In this document: positions 35,174 to 43,897 of the stretch, one piece after another | Layout: every line of letters begins with the position of its first letter | Position numbering within the stretch: the stretch's first letter is position 1 | Assembly: GCA_963743325.1 (NCBI GenBank) | Contig: CAVUOZ010000006.1 | Location: 1 to 64,000 of the forward strand | Direction of reading: 5' to 3' | Length of the DNA: 64,000 bases | From: DATFVA01 sp963743325 | Lineage (GTDB): Bacteria > Bacteroidota > Ignavibacteria > Ignavibacteriales > Ignavibacteriaceae | Program-made: the position numbers and the translations under genes | The notes under the pieces: generated by a model | The model's input: only the letters and a program-made list of their open reading frames with translations | The model's database searches: none | What the model was told of the DNA's origin: nothing

Positions 35174-36928
35174 ATGAAACGATTGTCACATACAATCACA
35201 AGTCTTCTTTTTCTCATACTATTTTTCTGCTCAATGAATGTTGTTGCACAAACACATTCGGATCCAGCCTTTATTCAAGTAGTATCAACTGCTGAACCAA
35301 TGAATGTTGATGGTGTTCTGGATGAAACTGATTGGTTAAAGCGCTTTGACTATCTTGTTTACAAGTCTGGATCTTTACCAGGAGATATAATCTATACAGT
35401 CACAGATACGCTAACTGTAAAATCCACCTATACTGATACAACAACGACATTTGTTAAATTTTTGCATAATGGTCTTGACCTGTATATCTCCCTTCAATCT
35501 GACGACCATTCTGTGGGAAAATTTGGTACAAGTTGGGAGGGCGATGGCCTATTTATGAAGATTAAAGATGCCTCAGGAATACCGGTAGAATATAAATTAT
35601 ATTTTAATTTAGGAGGTATTAATCCGGATATTCATTATGAAGAACCAGCAAACTACCCGGGGTCCGGCGAAGGGGCTGCGTGGAAACCAGCATCAACCAT
35701 TGTTAATGATACATCGCAGGTTGATTCAGGCTATACTGCGGAAATGGTCATACATCTTGATCAGCTGGGGTACACTGATCCATACGGAGATATTGAAGTA
35801 GCTATTAATATTTTTGATCCTGATGGATATGTTGATGATATGGATCCATACGGATCCGTGGGCTCTTACTGGAAGAGTTGGTGGGGAAGTGAGTGGGGAA
35901 CTGATCTTAGGATTTTAAGATTGTCAGATCCTCAGTTGGTGGGTGCTATTAACACTACAGACAACATCACTTTAGACGGGAAACTTGACGAAGCTTTTTG
36001 GAATGGTGCCGACGGGGTAGTGGTCGGACTTGGTTCTAACACAAGTACAGGTGGTTATTATATGCAATGGAATAATCCACTCAATGCATATACTGATCAA
36101 AGTATGGCTACCATTAAGTTTGTTCATAATGGAACTGATCTTTATGTTGGTGTAACTTCTGATGATAAATCGGTTTGTGAATGGGCACCCGGATGGGAAG
36201 CGGATGGTTTATTCCTCTGGATGACTAATAAAGGTGATTATCTGCCGGATCCCGCTCAAAGAATGGAAATAAAGAATATGTACTTTGGAAATACAATTGA
36301 TACCTCTGCCGTATTCCAGTTGAGTGCTACTGTACCTACCGGTGGTGCCGAAGGAATGTCATTTGAACCAATCGGAACGGTGACTCATACCGAAGTAGGT
36401 GGAGAAGATGCAGGTTATTCTCTGGAAGTTGTTATTCACACGGATTTATTTGGCTACTCCAATGGAGATACTGTTCGTTTGAGCACTGTCATATGGGATT
36501 TGGATTATTCATCGGCTGATGCTTATGATGAGGATACATCTGATTATGCTCCACATTGGTGGGGAACTCAATGGGTAGACAGAACTTTTGAAAAGTATAA
36601 TCTTTTTAGAAAAGTTTTCCTGTCAAGTGCTACTGATGTTAAAGATTATAATCTCAGCAATCCTATCACATTCCAATTATCACAAAATTATCCGAATCCT
36701 TTTAACCCGACAACTACTATTCGTTATTCAATTCCCAAAGGGACAAAGATAACTCTGAAAGTATTTGATATTCTTGGAAATGAAGTTGCAACTCTTGTTA
36801 ATGAGTATAAAAATGCAGGCAGCTATTATACCGACTGGAAACCTTCTAATGTTGCAAGCGGTGTTTATTTCTATCGTCTGCAAGCCGGTGATTTAGTGAA
36901 AACTAATAAGTTGATATTACTGAGATAA
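35174..36928 (+). CDS. secreted protein with two CBM9-like domains and T9SS sorting domain
   Basis: A strong AAAGGAGG site precedes the ATG. After the signal peptide (MKRLSHTITSLLFLILFFCS...VVAQ), two tandem beta-sandwich units occupy about residues 35-255 and 258-480. Each begins with a CBM9-like 'DGxLDExxW' motif (VDGVLDETDWLKRF; LDGKLDEAFWNGA), and each contains 'FxHNGxDLYxxxxSDDxSV' and 'WEgDGLF'. A type IX sorting domain ends the protein (LSQNYPNPFNPTTTIRYSIP...GVYFYRLQAG...NKLILLR). It probably binds polysaccharide at the surface, in place of a SusE/F-type lipoprotein. No catalytic domain is visible. The internal duplication is clear. Confidence 0.85.
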   Translation: MKRLSHTITSLLFLILFFCSMNVVAQTHSDPAFIQVVSTAEPMNVDGVLDETDWLKRFDYLVYKSGSLPGDIIYTVTDTLTVKSTYTDTTTTFVKFLHNGLDLYISLQSDDHSVGKFGTSWEGDGLFMKIKDASGIPVEYKLYFNLGGINPDIHYEEPANYPGSGEGAAWKPASTIVNDTSQVDSGYTAEMVIHLDQLGYTDPYGDIEVAINIFDPDGYVDDMDPYGSVGSYWKSWWGSEWGTDLRILRLSDPQLVGAINTTDNITLDGKLDEAFWNGADGVVVGLGSNTSTGGYYMQWNNPLNAYTDQSMATIKFVHNGTDLYVGVTSDDKSVCEWAPGWEADGLFLWMTNKGDYLPDPAQRMEIKNMYFGNTIDTSAVFQLSATVPTGGAEGMSFEPIGTVTHTEVGGEDAGYSLEVVIHTDLFGYSNGDTVRLSTVIWDLDYSSADAYDEDTSDYAPHWWGTQWVDRTFEKYNLFRKVFLSSATDVKDYNLSNPITFQLSQNYPNPFNPTTTIRYSIPKGTKITLKVFDILGNEVATLVNEYKNAGSYYTDWKPSNVASGVYFYRLQAGDLVKTNKLILLR

Positions 36929-36937
36929 CTTAATTGA

Positions 36938-36973
36938 GGGAGTAAACTAAAAAAAGTTTACTCCCATTTCTTT
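36938..36973 (+). terminator. rho-independent terminator after the CBM9-like gene
   Basis: GGGAGTAAACT (36938-36948) and AGTTTACTCCC (36955-36965) form an 11-bp perfect stem with an A-rich loop. The downstream tract ATTTCTTTT is moderately T-rich. It separates the CBM9-like gene from the TonB receptor gene. Confidence 0.7.
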
Positions 36974-37031
36974 TGGTAAGAGGATTTATTTCTTCTGTAT
37001 AACATTTTTTATGACAAACTATTAGATATAC

Positions 37032-39680
37032 ATGAGAAAATTTTACCACCCAGCAATTCTAATTATACTGCTTTTTATTTTCAATCAAGCAGCAGTTTAT
37101 TCAGGCCAAACTGGGAAAATTACCGGAAATGTAAAAGATAAAAACTCTGGCGAACTTCTTATTGGCGCCAATATAATAATTGAAAATTCTACAATGGGAG
37201 CTGCTGCTGATCTCAATGGCGAGTACTTTATTCTTAATGTGCCCCCGGGTGAATATAATCTCGTTGCTTCAATGATCGGTTATCAAAGTATGAAGGTTAC
37301 GGGAGTTATAATTGAAGCCGACAAAACCACGCGCATAAATTTTGAGCTGGAAGCAAAAACTCTTCAGTTGGATCAAGAAGTTGTCGTAACAGCACAAAAA
37401 ATAATTATTAGGAGAGACCTGACTTCGAGTGAACTTTCTGTATCGTCAAATGAAATAAAAAGTCTTCCGGTGGAAGGTCTCGGAGATATACTTCAAATGA
37501 AAGCCGGAGTGGTAAAAGATGCAACTGGGGGAATTCATATAAGAGGAGGTCGGGCATCCGAAGTTAGCTATCTTGTCGATGGAATTCCTGTGAACGATTT
37601 TTATTCTGGATCAGGCGGAGCAAATGTCGATGTTCAGTTTATGGAGGAAGTGAAAGTAATCAGCGGTGTGTTTAATGCAGAATACGGACAGGCACTATCC
37701 GGCGTTGTTGATGTAATAACAAAACAAACTTCAAAAAAATTTGAAGGAAATGTATCGTTTTCTACCGGGGATTATTTCAGCAATAATAAGAATGTCTTTT
37801 ATAATATAAATAATATAAACCCGGCAAGTGTGAACGAAGCAAAAATAAATCTTAGCGGTCCGATAGGAATTTTGGGAAGCAACTTAAGTTATAACGTTGC
37901 TTTAAGGAGATTTTCCAATGATGGTTGGTTGTATGGACAGCGGCGGTTTAATCCTAAAGATAGTTCATTTCAGGAAGGAGATGTTTTCCACATTGTATCT
38001 ACTGGTGATGATAAAGTTGTTTCGATGAATTCTTTTTTAAATTACAGCTTTCAGGGGAAAATCAGCCTCGATTTATTTTCTAATTTAATATTAGCAAATC
38101 TTTTTTTATGGGATAAATCGGATTCTATGAATTATGATCATATATATAAACTTAATCCGGATGGATTACCCAAAAAATATAGTAATACCATTAATAATAT
38201 CACATCATTAACTTATGTTTTCTCACCAAGCACATTTATGCAGCTAAAATATTCTTATAACCGAAATGAATGGAAATCATATGTTTACGAAAATATGAAT
38301 GACCCACGATATGCGAATCCCGAATTACTATATCAACTTACTAGCTATGCCTTTTTAACCGGGGGAACTGATATGCATCATGATAGCCGCATTATTCAGA
38401 CTAATATTGGTAAAGCTGATTTATTAAGCCAGGTTGACCGCTATAACGAACTTAAAACCGGAATTGAATTTGACCTGTCTCAAATTCAGCCCGAAAATGA
38501 AATTGTCAAATATCAGGATACAATTAAAATTTTTGATTACAATTATTATTTTAATCAGGGCGTTTTTTACTTTAAACCTATTTCTTTTTCTGGGTATATT
38601 CAGGATAAGATTGAATACAAAAGCGTTATTATTAATGCGGGATTAAGATATGACTATTTTAATTCCAGGGGAAAGATTCCAAGCGATTTAGCTGACCCAC
38701 AGGGTTCGCCTAAAATAAACACGAAGCCACAACATCAAATAAGTCCACGTCTAGGAATTGCTTTCCCGATATCAGCCGACGGTACTATTCATTTTAGCTA
38801 TGGTCATTTTTTCCAGGTTCCTCCATATAGTTACTTATACACAAATCCTAATTTCAGAGTAGGTCCCGGAGGTTTATATACTTTAATGGGAAATGCTGAT
38901 TTAAAAGCCCAATCTACAATAGCTTATGAGGTAGGACTTCACTACAAATTTCTGGATATGATCGGTTTGGAAGTTATTGGTTTTTACAAAGATATTACAA
39001 ATCTATTAGGGACTGAAATTCATGATACTTATATAAGAAGTGATCGTTATGCTCTTTATGTTAACCGTGATTATGGTAAAGCCAGGGGATTTTCAATCTC
39101 TTTATCAAAGCAGCCGATAAAAGATAATGTATCAATCAGTGTTGATTACACACTTCAGATTGCAGAAGGTAATGCCTCAGATCCGAATGATGCTTATAAT
39201 AGATCCCAGGGAACTCCTCCCCAAAAACCGAATATTCAAATTGTTCCTTTGAATTGGGATCAAAGGCAGACGATCAATATTTCACTTTTTTATATAATTC
39301 CCGCGGATTTTGACCTCGGAATAATAGCTAAATATGAAAGTGGTTTTCCATATACACCGGAATTACAATCAATTCAAACCAGTTTTGAAAATAGTGCGAG
39401 AATGCCGTCTAAAATAAACGTCGATCTTCAATTCAATAAGGATTTTGCAATCTCTAACTCTACGATTTCTTTATTCCTGAAAGTCTTTAATCTATTTGAT
39501 ACTAAGAATGAAATTAATGTTTACAGAGATACAGGCAGAGCAGGTTATTCACTTATTACTCAATACACACCGCAGTATCAGGGACCAAATACTCTAAACG
39601 AATTTTTGAATAGACCTGACTATTATTACGAACCCAGAAGGATCATGCTAGGTGTTTCCTATAATTTAAATCTGAAATAG
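37032..39680 (+). CDS. TonB-dependent receptor with carboxypeptidase-regulatory-like domain
   Basis: A signal peptide is followed by a CarboxypepD_reg-like domain at about 30-115 (GKITGNVKDKNSGELLIGAN, YFILNVPPGEYNLVASMIGY). The plug is at about 125-235 (VVTAQKI, SLPVEGLGDILQMKAGVV, IHIRGGRASEVSYLVDGIPV, NAEYGQALSGVVDVITK). The rest is a 22-strand-type barrel. It would import an oligosaccharide or other ligand using TonB energy. It differs from Bacteroides SusC in having no SusD gene beside it; instead a large T9SS-like protein and a PorV-like protein follow. Length is 882 aa, intact, with 9 bases to the next gene. Confidence 0.88.
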   Translation: MRKFYHPAILIILLFIFNQAAVYSGQTGKITGNVKDKNSGELLIGANIIIENSTMGAAADLNGEYFILNVPPGEYNLVASMIGYQSMKVTGVIIEADKTTRINFELEAKTLQLDQEVVVTAQKIIIRRDLTSSELSVSSNEIKSLPVEGLGDILQMKAGVVKDATGGIHIRGGRASEVSYLVDGIPVNDFYSGSGGANVDVQFMEEVKVISGVFNAEYGQALSGVVDVITKQTSKKFEGNVSFSTGDYFSNNKNVFYNINNINPASVNEAKINLSGPIGILGSNLSYNVALRRFSNDGWLYGQRRFNPKDSSFQEGDVFHIVSTGDDKVVSMNSFLNYSFQGKISLDLFSNLILANLFLWDKSDSMNYDHIYKLNPDGLPKKYSNTINNITSLTYVFSPSTFMQLKYSYNRNEWKSYVYENMNDPRYANPELLYQLTSYAFLTGGTDMHHDSRIIQTNIGKADLLSQVDRYNELKTGIEFDLSQIQPENEIVKYQDTIKIFDYNYYFNQGVFYFKPISFSGYIQDKIEYKSVIINAGLRYDYFNSRGKIPSDLADPQGSPKINTKPQHQISPRLGIAFPISADGTIHFSYGHFFQVPPYSYLYTNPNFRVGPGGLYTLMGNADLKAQSTIAYEVGLHYKFLDMIGLEVIGFYKDITNLLGTEIHDTYIRSDRYALYVNRDYGKARGFSISLSKQPIKDNVSISVDYTLQIAEGNASDPNDAYNRSQGTPPQKPNIQIVPLNWDQRQTINISLFYIIPADFDLGIIAKYESGFPYTPELQSIQTSFENSARMPSKINVDLQFNKDFAISNSTISLFLKVFNLFDTKNEINVYRDTGRAGYSLITQYTPQYQGPNTLNEFLNRPDYYYEPRRIMLGVSYNLNLK

Positions 39681-39689
39681 GTTCATGTT

Positions 39690-42600
39690 ATGAATAACAT
39701 CAGATCAATACTAATCACAACATTGCTAATTTTAATTTTTTCATCGGAAATTCTCTCCCAAATTCACGTTCCGATGAATATGAGAGGAGACAGGAAGTAT
39801 AGAAAAGACGGGATTCATAACGGTAATTTGGTTGAAACACTTTTCTATAATTTTGGTGAAGTAGCTTGGTGGGGAAGAGAACCTTCTGGAGTTTGGCCTA
39901 AAGGATCCGGACATTCTTACATGGATGGTATTACACCGATTGTCGCCGCTGAAGTTTTAGATCAGACCGGTAATACAATTCATATTGTTGAAGCCGGATA
40001 CAGGGAAAATATGGATATCTCTCCAACCGGAGTTGAGCGGGGCTGGCAGCCAAGACCAGGATTTGTAAATCCAAATCAAGATAATATTGCTATGAGCGAT
40101 AAGCCTATTACCTGGCCAGAAAGTTGGCCTGATAAAGACATTGCGTGGAATGGGTTTTGGAACGGCTATTTTGGAAAGCACACCAATGCGGATCAGGAGA
40201 GTTTTTTTGTAATGGATGATAATAGCGATGACGGACCGGATTTCTTCCCGGATTCTACAGATCATACGCGAAGAGGATTGGGGTTAAGTGTCGGTGTTCG
40301 AGGTTTTCAATGGTCTAATATTTTGGCCGAGGATATAATTTTCTGGCATTATGAAATTACTAATGAGAGTACTCAGGATTACACAAAAATAATATTTGGA
40401 ATGTATGTTGATTGCGGGGTGGGAGGTCAGTACGATTCCAATGATGATTATGCATCATTTGATATCGATAATGATATAACCTATAGCTGGGATAATGACG
40501 GTATCGGTCAGGGGGGGTGGCATCCCACGGGTTACGCAGGCTATGCTTTTCTTGAAAGTCCTGGAAACGGCTATAATAAAGTTGATGATGACAACGATGG
40601 TGAGATGGGAAGTCCTACAATCATTTCTCAAATGCTAATAGGAGAAATAAAAGGAAATGGTATAGATGATAATAATAACGGATTGGTTGATGAAGATTCA
40701 ATTAATATTGGAATGAAATATGGTGACGGTATAGATAATAATGGTGATGGAAAAATTGATGAGATGATAGATGAAACAAGAGATGATGGACTTGATAACG
40801 ATGGTAATTGGGATCCTAATACCGATGATGTCGGATTGGATGGATTAGCCGGTACAGGAGATTTTGGAGAAGGGGATGGAAAACCGACTTCCGGTTGGCA
40901 GATACCTGGTTTAGTTCCCGGTGCCCCAACTTTTCCCGTTAATAAATTTGGTTTAGTCGATACAAAACAACCGGGAGAACCGCACATTGATAAAACAGAT
41001 AAAAATGAATCCGATCAAATTGGATTAACAGCATTTGATGTTTTCTTCATAGGTTCAGGAGTCGTTTTCAGAGATGATGATAGGATATGGGAAAGAATTT
41101 CGTACAGCCATTTCGATACGAGATTACAAAATGGAAACATTGCCTTCTTGTTCGGTTCCGGTCCATTTATACTACCTGCAGGTACTACAGAAAGATTTTC
41201 ATTAGCCCTGGTATTCGGAAACGATTTACAAGATATTCAAAGAAATAAAGAGGTTGTACAAGATATATATAATAATAATTATAATTTTGCCCGACCTCCT
41301 GATAAACCAACTTTAACTGCAGTAGCCGGTGATGGAAAAGTAACATTATATTGGGATAATGCAGCAGAAAATTCTTACGACGATTTTTTGAAAGATTATG
41401 ATTTTGAAGGATATAAAATTTATAGGGCTACTGATCCAGGTTTTCTCGACGCCTATACAATTACCAGCGGGTACGGAGAAAATACTCTTTTCAAACCTGC
41501 CGCTCAATTTGACATTGTAGATGATATTCAAGGATTTTTCCCTCTTGATTACCAGGGAGTTAAAATTTATATGGGTGATAACAAAGGATTGAGACACTCC
41601 TGGGTTGACACAAATGTAATAAACGGACAAACATATTACTATGCATTAGTTTCATACGATAAAGGAAATTCAGGAATCGGTTTATATCCATCCGAATGTG
41701 CTAAAGTTATTGTTCGTGATCTTGCAGGAAATATAACGGTAGATAAAAATACTGCATATATTACTCCTGGGACAAGGACCGCAGGATATATGCAACCCGG
41801 TTTAGAAAACGGTATTGCACATAGTAATGGTTTTGGTACTGGAAATGTCGAAGTCGATATTCTGGATCCAAATATAATATCAAATGGAAATTATTCTCTT
41901 TCCTTTGATGATATTACACATTCAGATACAATATCGTACTCTTTATTTAAAATAAACGGCACAGATTCTTTAAATATTTTCGTCGACTCACGATACATTA
42001 AGGGGGAAGATTACAATCCCATGTTCAATGGAATGCGAATTCTTGTAACAAATGATACTATTGCTTATGATCCTGACAAATCCGGTTGGAAGAATGGTAC
42101 TTCAAATCTTCTTATTCAAGGACAACTTTTATATTCCTTACCATCAAGAGTGCATGGATATCCTTCCAGTTATGAAATACGGGTAGGGTTACCTGATTCT
42201 TCCTGGCGGTTTGGCTACAGATCTGCCACAAATTTCCAGGTTTGGGATATCTATGAGAATGAAAAAATAAGATATTACTTGTGGGAGCCAGATACACTCA
42301 TCGATGGAAAAATATCTGCAGGAGATTATATAACAATTTGGAAAGAGGTAAACTCAGTTTGGAGAGAAATTTGGAAATTTACTTTTATTGCACCGCCAAA
42401 TCAAAAATTATTTCTGCCTTCTGACGGAGAATTAGGAGAAATTGTTATTAAAACCCCATTCCGAAATGGTGACATATTTACATTCCAAACCAGAGGAGCA
42501 GAGATAAATTCGGAACAGGCAGTTGAAGATCTTAGCAAGATTGCCGTGGTTCCTAATCCATATGTCGGTGCAGCACTGTGGGAGCCACAAAGATTAACAT

Positions 42601-42845
42601 CTTCAGGGAGAGGAGAAAGACGGATTTATTTTATACATCTTCCGAAAGAAGCTACGATTCGTATTTATACAATTAGTGGGGATCTTGTAAAAACCATTTA
42701 TCATAATTCTTTAAATTTTGATGGCCAGGAACCCTGGGACCTAACGAATCAAAATGGACTGGATATAGCACCTGGAATATATATTTTCCAGGTTGAATCA
42801 CCTGGTCTACCAAGTAAAATTGACAAATTCGCTATAATTAAATAA
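39690..42845 (+). CDS. large secreted surface protein with Asp-rich repeats, FN3 domain and C-terminal sorting-like domain
   Basis: A signal peptide (MNNIRSILITTLLILIFSSE...SQ) starts a 1051-aa protein. Residues about 285-400 contain Asp/Asn/Gly-rich repeats (GNGIDDNNNGLVDEDS, YGDGIDNNGDGKIDE, DDGLDNDGNWDPNTDD) that resemble calcium-binding dockerin or thrombospondin type 3 repeats. An FN3-like domain (PPDKPTLTAVAGDGKVTLYW) begins near residue 530. The end (VVPNPYVGAALWEP...RRIYFIHLPKEATIRIYT...APGIYIFQVE) is a variant sorting domain with PNPY instead of PNPF. It sits between the TonB receptor and a PorV-like gene, the position a SusD-like binding protein would occupy. Its role in ligand capture is an inference. 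Confidence 0.8.
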   Translation: MNNIRSILITTLLILIFSSEILSQIHVPMNMRGDRKYRKDGIHNGNLVETLFYNFGEVAWWGREPSGVWPKGSGHSYMDGITPIVAAEVLDQTGNTIHIVEAGYRENMDISPTGVERGWQPRPGFVNPNQDNIAMSDKPITWPESWPDKDIAWNGFWNGYFGKHTNADQESFFVMDDNSDDGPDFFPDSTDHTRRGLGLSVGVRGFQWSNILAEDIIFWHYEITNESTQDYTKIIFGMYVDCGVGGQYDSNDDYASFDIDNDITYSWDNDGIGQGGWHPTGYAGYAFLESPGNGYNKVDDDNDGEMGSPTIISQMLIGEIKGNGIDDNNNGLVDEDSINIGMKYGDGIDNNGDGKIDEMIDETRDDGLDNDGNWDPNTDDVGLDGLAGTGDFGEGDGKPTSGWQIPGLVPGAPTFPVNKFGLVDTKQPGEPHIDKTDKNESDQIGLTAFDVFFIGSGVVFRDDDRIWERISYSHFDTRLQNGNIAFLFGSGPFILPAGTTERFSLALVFGNDLQDIQRNKEVVQDIYNNNYNFARPPDKPTLTAVAGDGKVTLYWDNAAENSYDDFLKDYDFEGYKIYRATDPGFLDAYTITSGYGENTLFKPAAQFDIVDDIQGFFPLDYQGVKIYMGDNKGLRHSWVDTNVINGQTYYYALVSYDKGNSGIGLYPSECAKVIVRDLAGNITVDKNTAYITPGTRTAGYMQPGLENGIAHSNGFGTGNVEVDILDPNIISNGNYSLSFDDITHSDTISYSLFKINGTDSLNIFVDSRYIKGEDYNPMFNGMRILVTNDTIAYDPDKSGWKNGTSNLLIQGQLLYSLPSRVHGYPSSYEIRVGLPDSSWRFGYRSATNFQVWDIYENEKIRYYLWEPDTLIDGKISAGDYITIWKEVNSVWREIWKFTFIAPPNQKLFLPSDGELGEIVIKTPFRNGDIFTFQTRGAEINSEQAVEDLSKIAVVPNPYVGAALWEPQRLTSSGRGERRIYFIHLPKEATIRIYTISGDLVKTIYHNSLNFDGQEPWDLTNQNGLDIAPGIYIFQVESPGLPSKIDKFAIIK

Positions 42846-42859
42846 AACGGGTTTGTGTT

Positions 42860-43870
42860 ATGGATATAAAGAAATTTATAATCCTAGTAATTTTGCTATT
42901 AAGCAATTACGGATTATCCCAAGTCTTTTCTGGTACAACTGCAGGTCAATTTTTAAAGATTGAAGTTGGGGCTAAAGCAATTGGGATGGGAGGAGCATTT
43001 GTCTCGCAGTCAAATGACGTATCTTCGATATATTGGAATCCTGGCAGTATAGCAAAACTTAAAAATAGTTCGGCAATGTTTACGCATACCTATTGGATAG
43101 CCAGTCTCAACCATGATTTTGCCGGAGTAATTCTAAAAATTGGTGAACAAAATGCAGTGGGATTTAGTTATACGACGTTAGGGACAGGAGATATGAAAGT
43201 CCGTACCGAGATTTATCCGGAGGGAACTGGTGAATTTTTTACTGCAAATGATTATGCAATTGGAATAAGTTATGGAATGAATCTTACTGAAGATTTCAGT
43301 ATCGGAGTTACGGGTAAATATGTCGGCGAGAAAATTTGGCATATGTCTGCCTCTACAATTGCATTTGATTTTGGTTTACTATATAACACCCCAATAAACA
43401 ATCTTAATCTTGGAATGAGTATTTCTAATATCGGGGGAAAAATAAAATATGCAGGAGAGGACAACTTTATCTATTATAGCTATAATCCGGACGAACATGG
43501 AAATAGTCAAAATATATATGCTGAAATAAAAATGGATGAATGGGATTTACCTCTTATATACAGAGTTGGTCTCTCAATGAAAATATTGGAAGGTGATATG
43601 CATTCAATCATAATTTCTGCTGATGCGCTCCACCCAAATGACTATAATGAATTTGTCAATTTAGGTTTTGAGTATGGATTTAAGGAGAGAGTATTTTTAA
43701 GAGCAGGATATAAGTCTTTGTTTAAAAAGGAGAGCGAAGAAGGATTGACAGCCGGGCTAGGACTATTGTATTATCTCACAGATTATATGCCTCTTAAAGT
43801 AGATTATGCTTATGCTGACTTCGGCAGGTTGGATGCTGTTCATAGAATTTCTTTAGAAATTGGATTTTAA
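42860..43870 (+). CDS. PorV/PorQ-like outer-membrane protein (UPF0164)
   Basis: After the signal peptide (MDIKKFIILVILLLSNYGLS), the sequence AGQFLKIEVGAKAIGMGGAF and VSSIYWNPGSIAKL shows the 'GaraaGMGgAf.a..dda.a.yWNPAgla' signature of PorV/UPF0164 barrels. The C-terminus (DAVHRISLEIGF) ends with Phe as expected for outer-membrane insertion. PorV proteins shuttle T9SS cargo at the outer membrane, so this copy may serve the large secreted protein encoded 14 bases upstream. Gene intact, 336 aa. Confidence 0.85.
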   Translation: MDIKKFIILVILLLSNYGLSQVFSGTTAGQFLKIEVGAKAIGMGGAFVSQSNDVSSIYWNPGSIAKLKNSSAMFTHTYWIASLNHDFAGVILKIGEQNAVGFSYTTLGTGDMKVRTEIYPEGTGEFFTANDYAIGISYGMNLTEDFSIGVTGKYVGEKIWHMSASTIAFDFGLLYNTPINNLNLGMSISNIGGKIKYAGEDNFIYYSYNPDEHGNSQNIYAEIKMDEWDLPLIYRVGLSMKILEGDMHSIIISADALHPNDYNEFVNLGFEYGFKERVFLRAGYKSLFKKESEEGLTAGLGLLYYLTDYMPLKVDYAYADFGRLDAVHRISLEIGF

Positions 43871-43897
43871 TGGTAATTCGTATACAAGGAATATCTG

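Noticed and set aside
40628..40987. Minus-strand frame of 119 codons, rich in Ser and Pro
   Set aside because: It is the complement of the Asp/Gly-rich coding repeats of the large surface protein; composition follows from the repeats, and there is no start signal.
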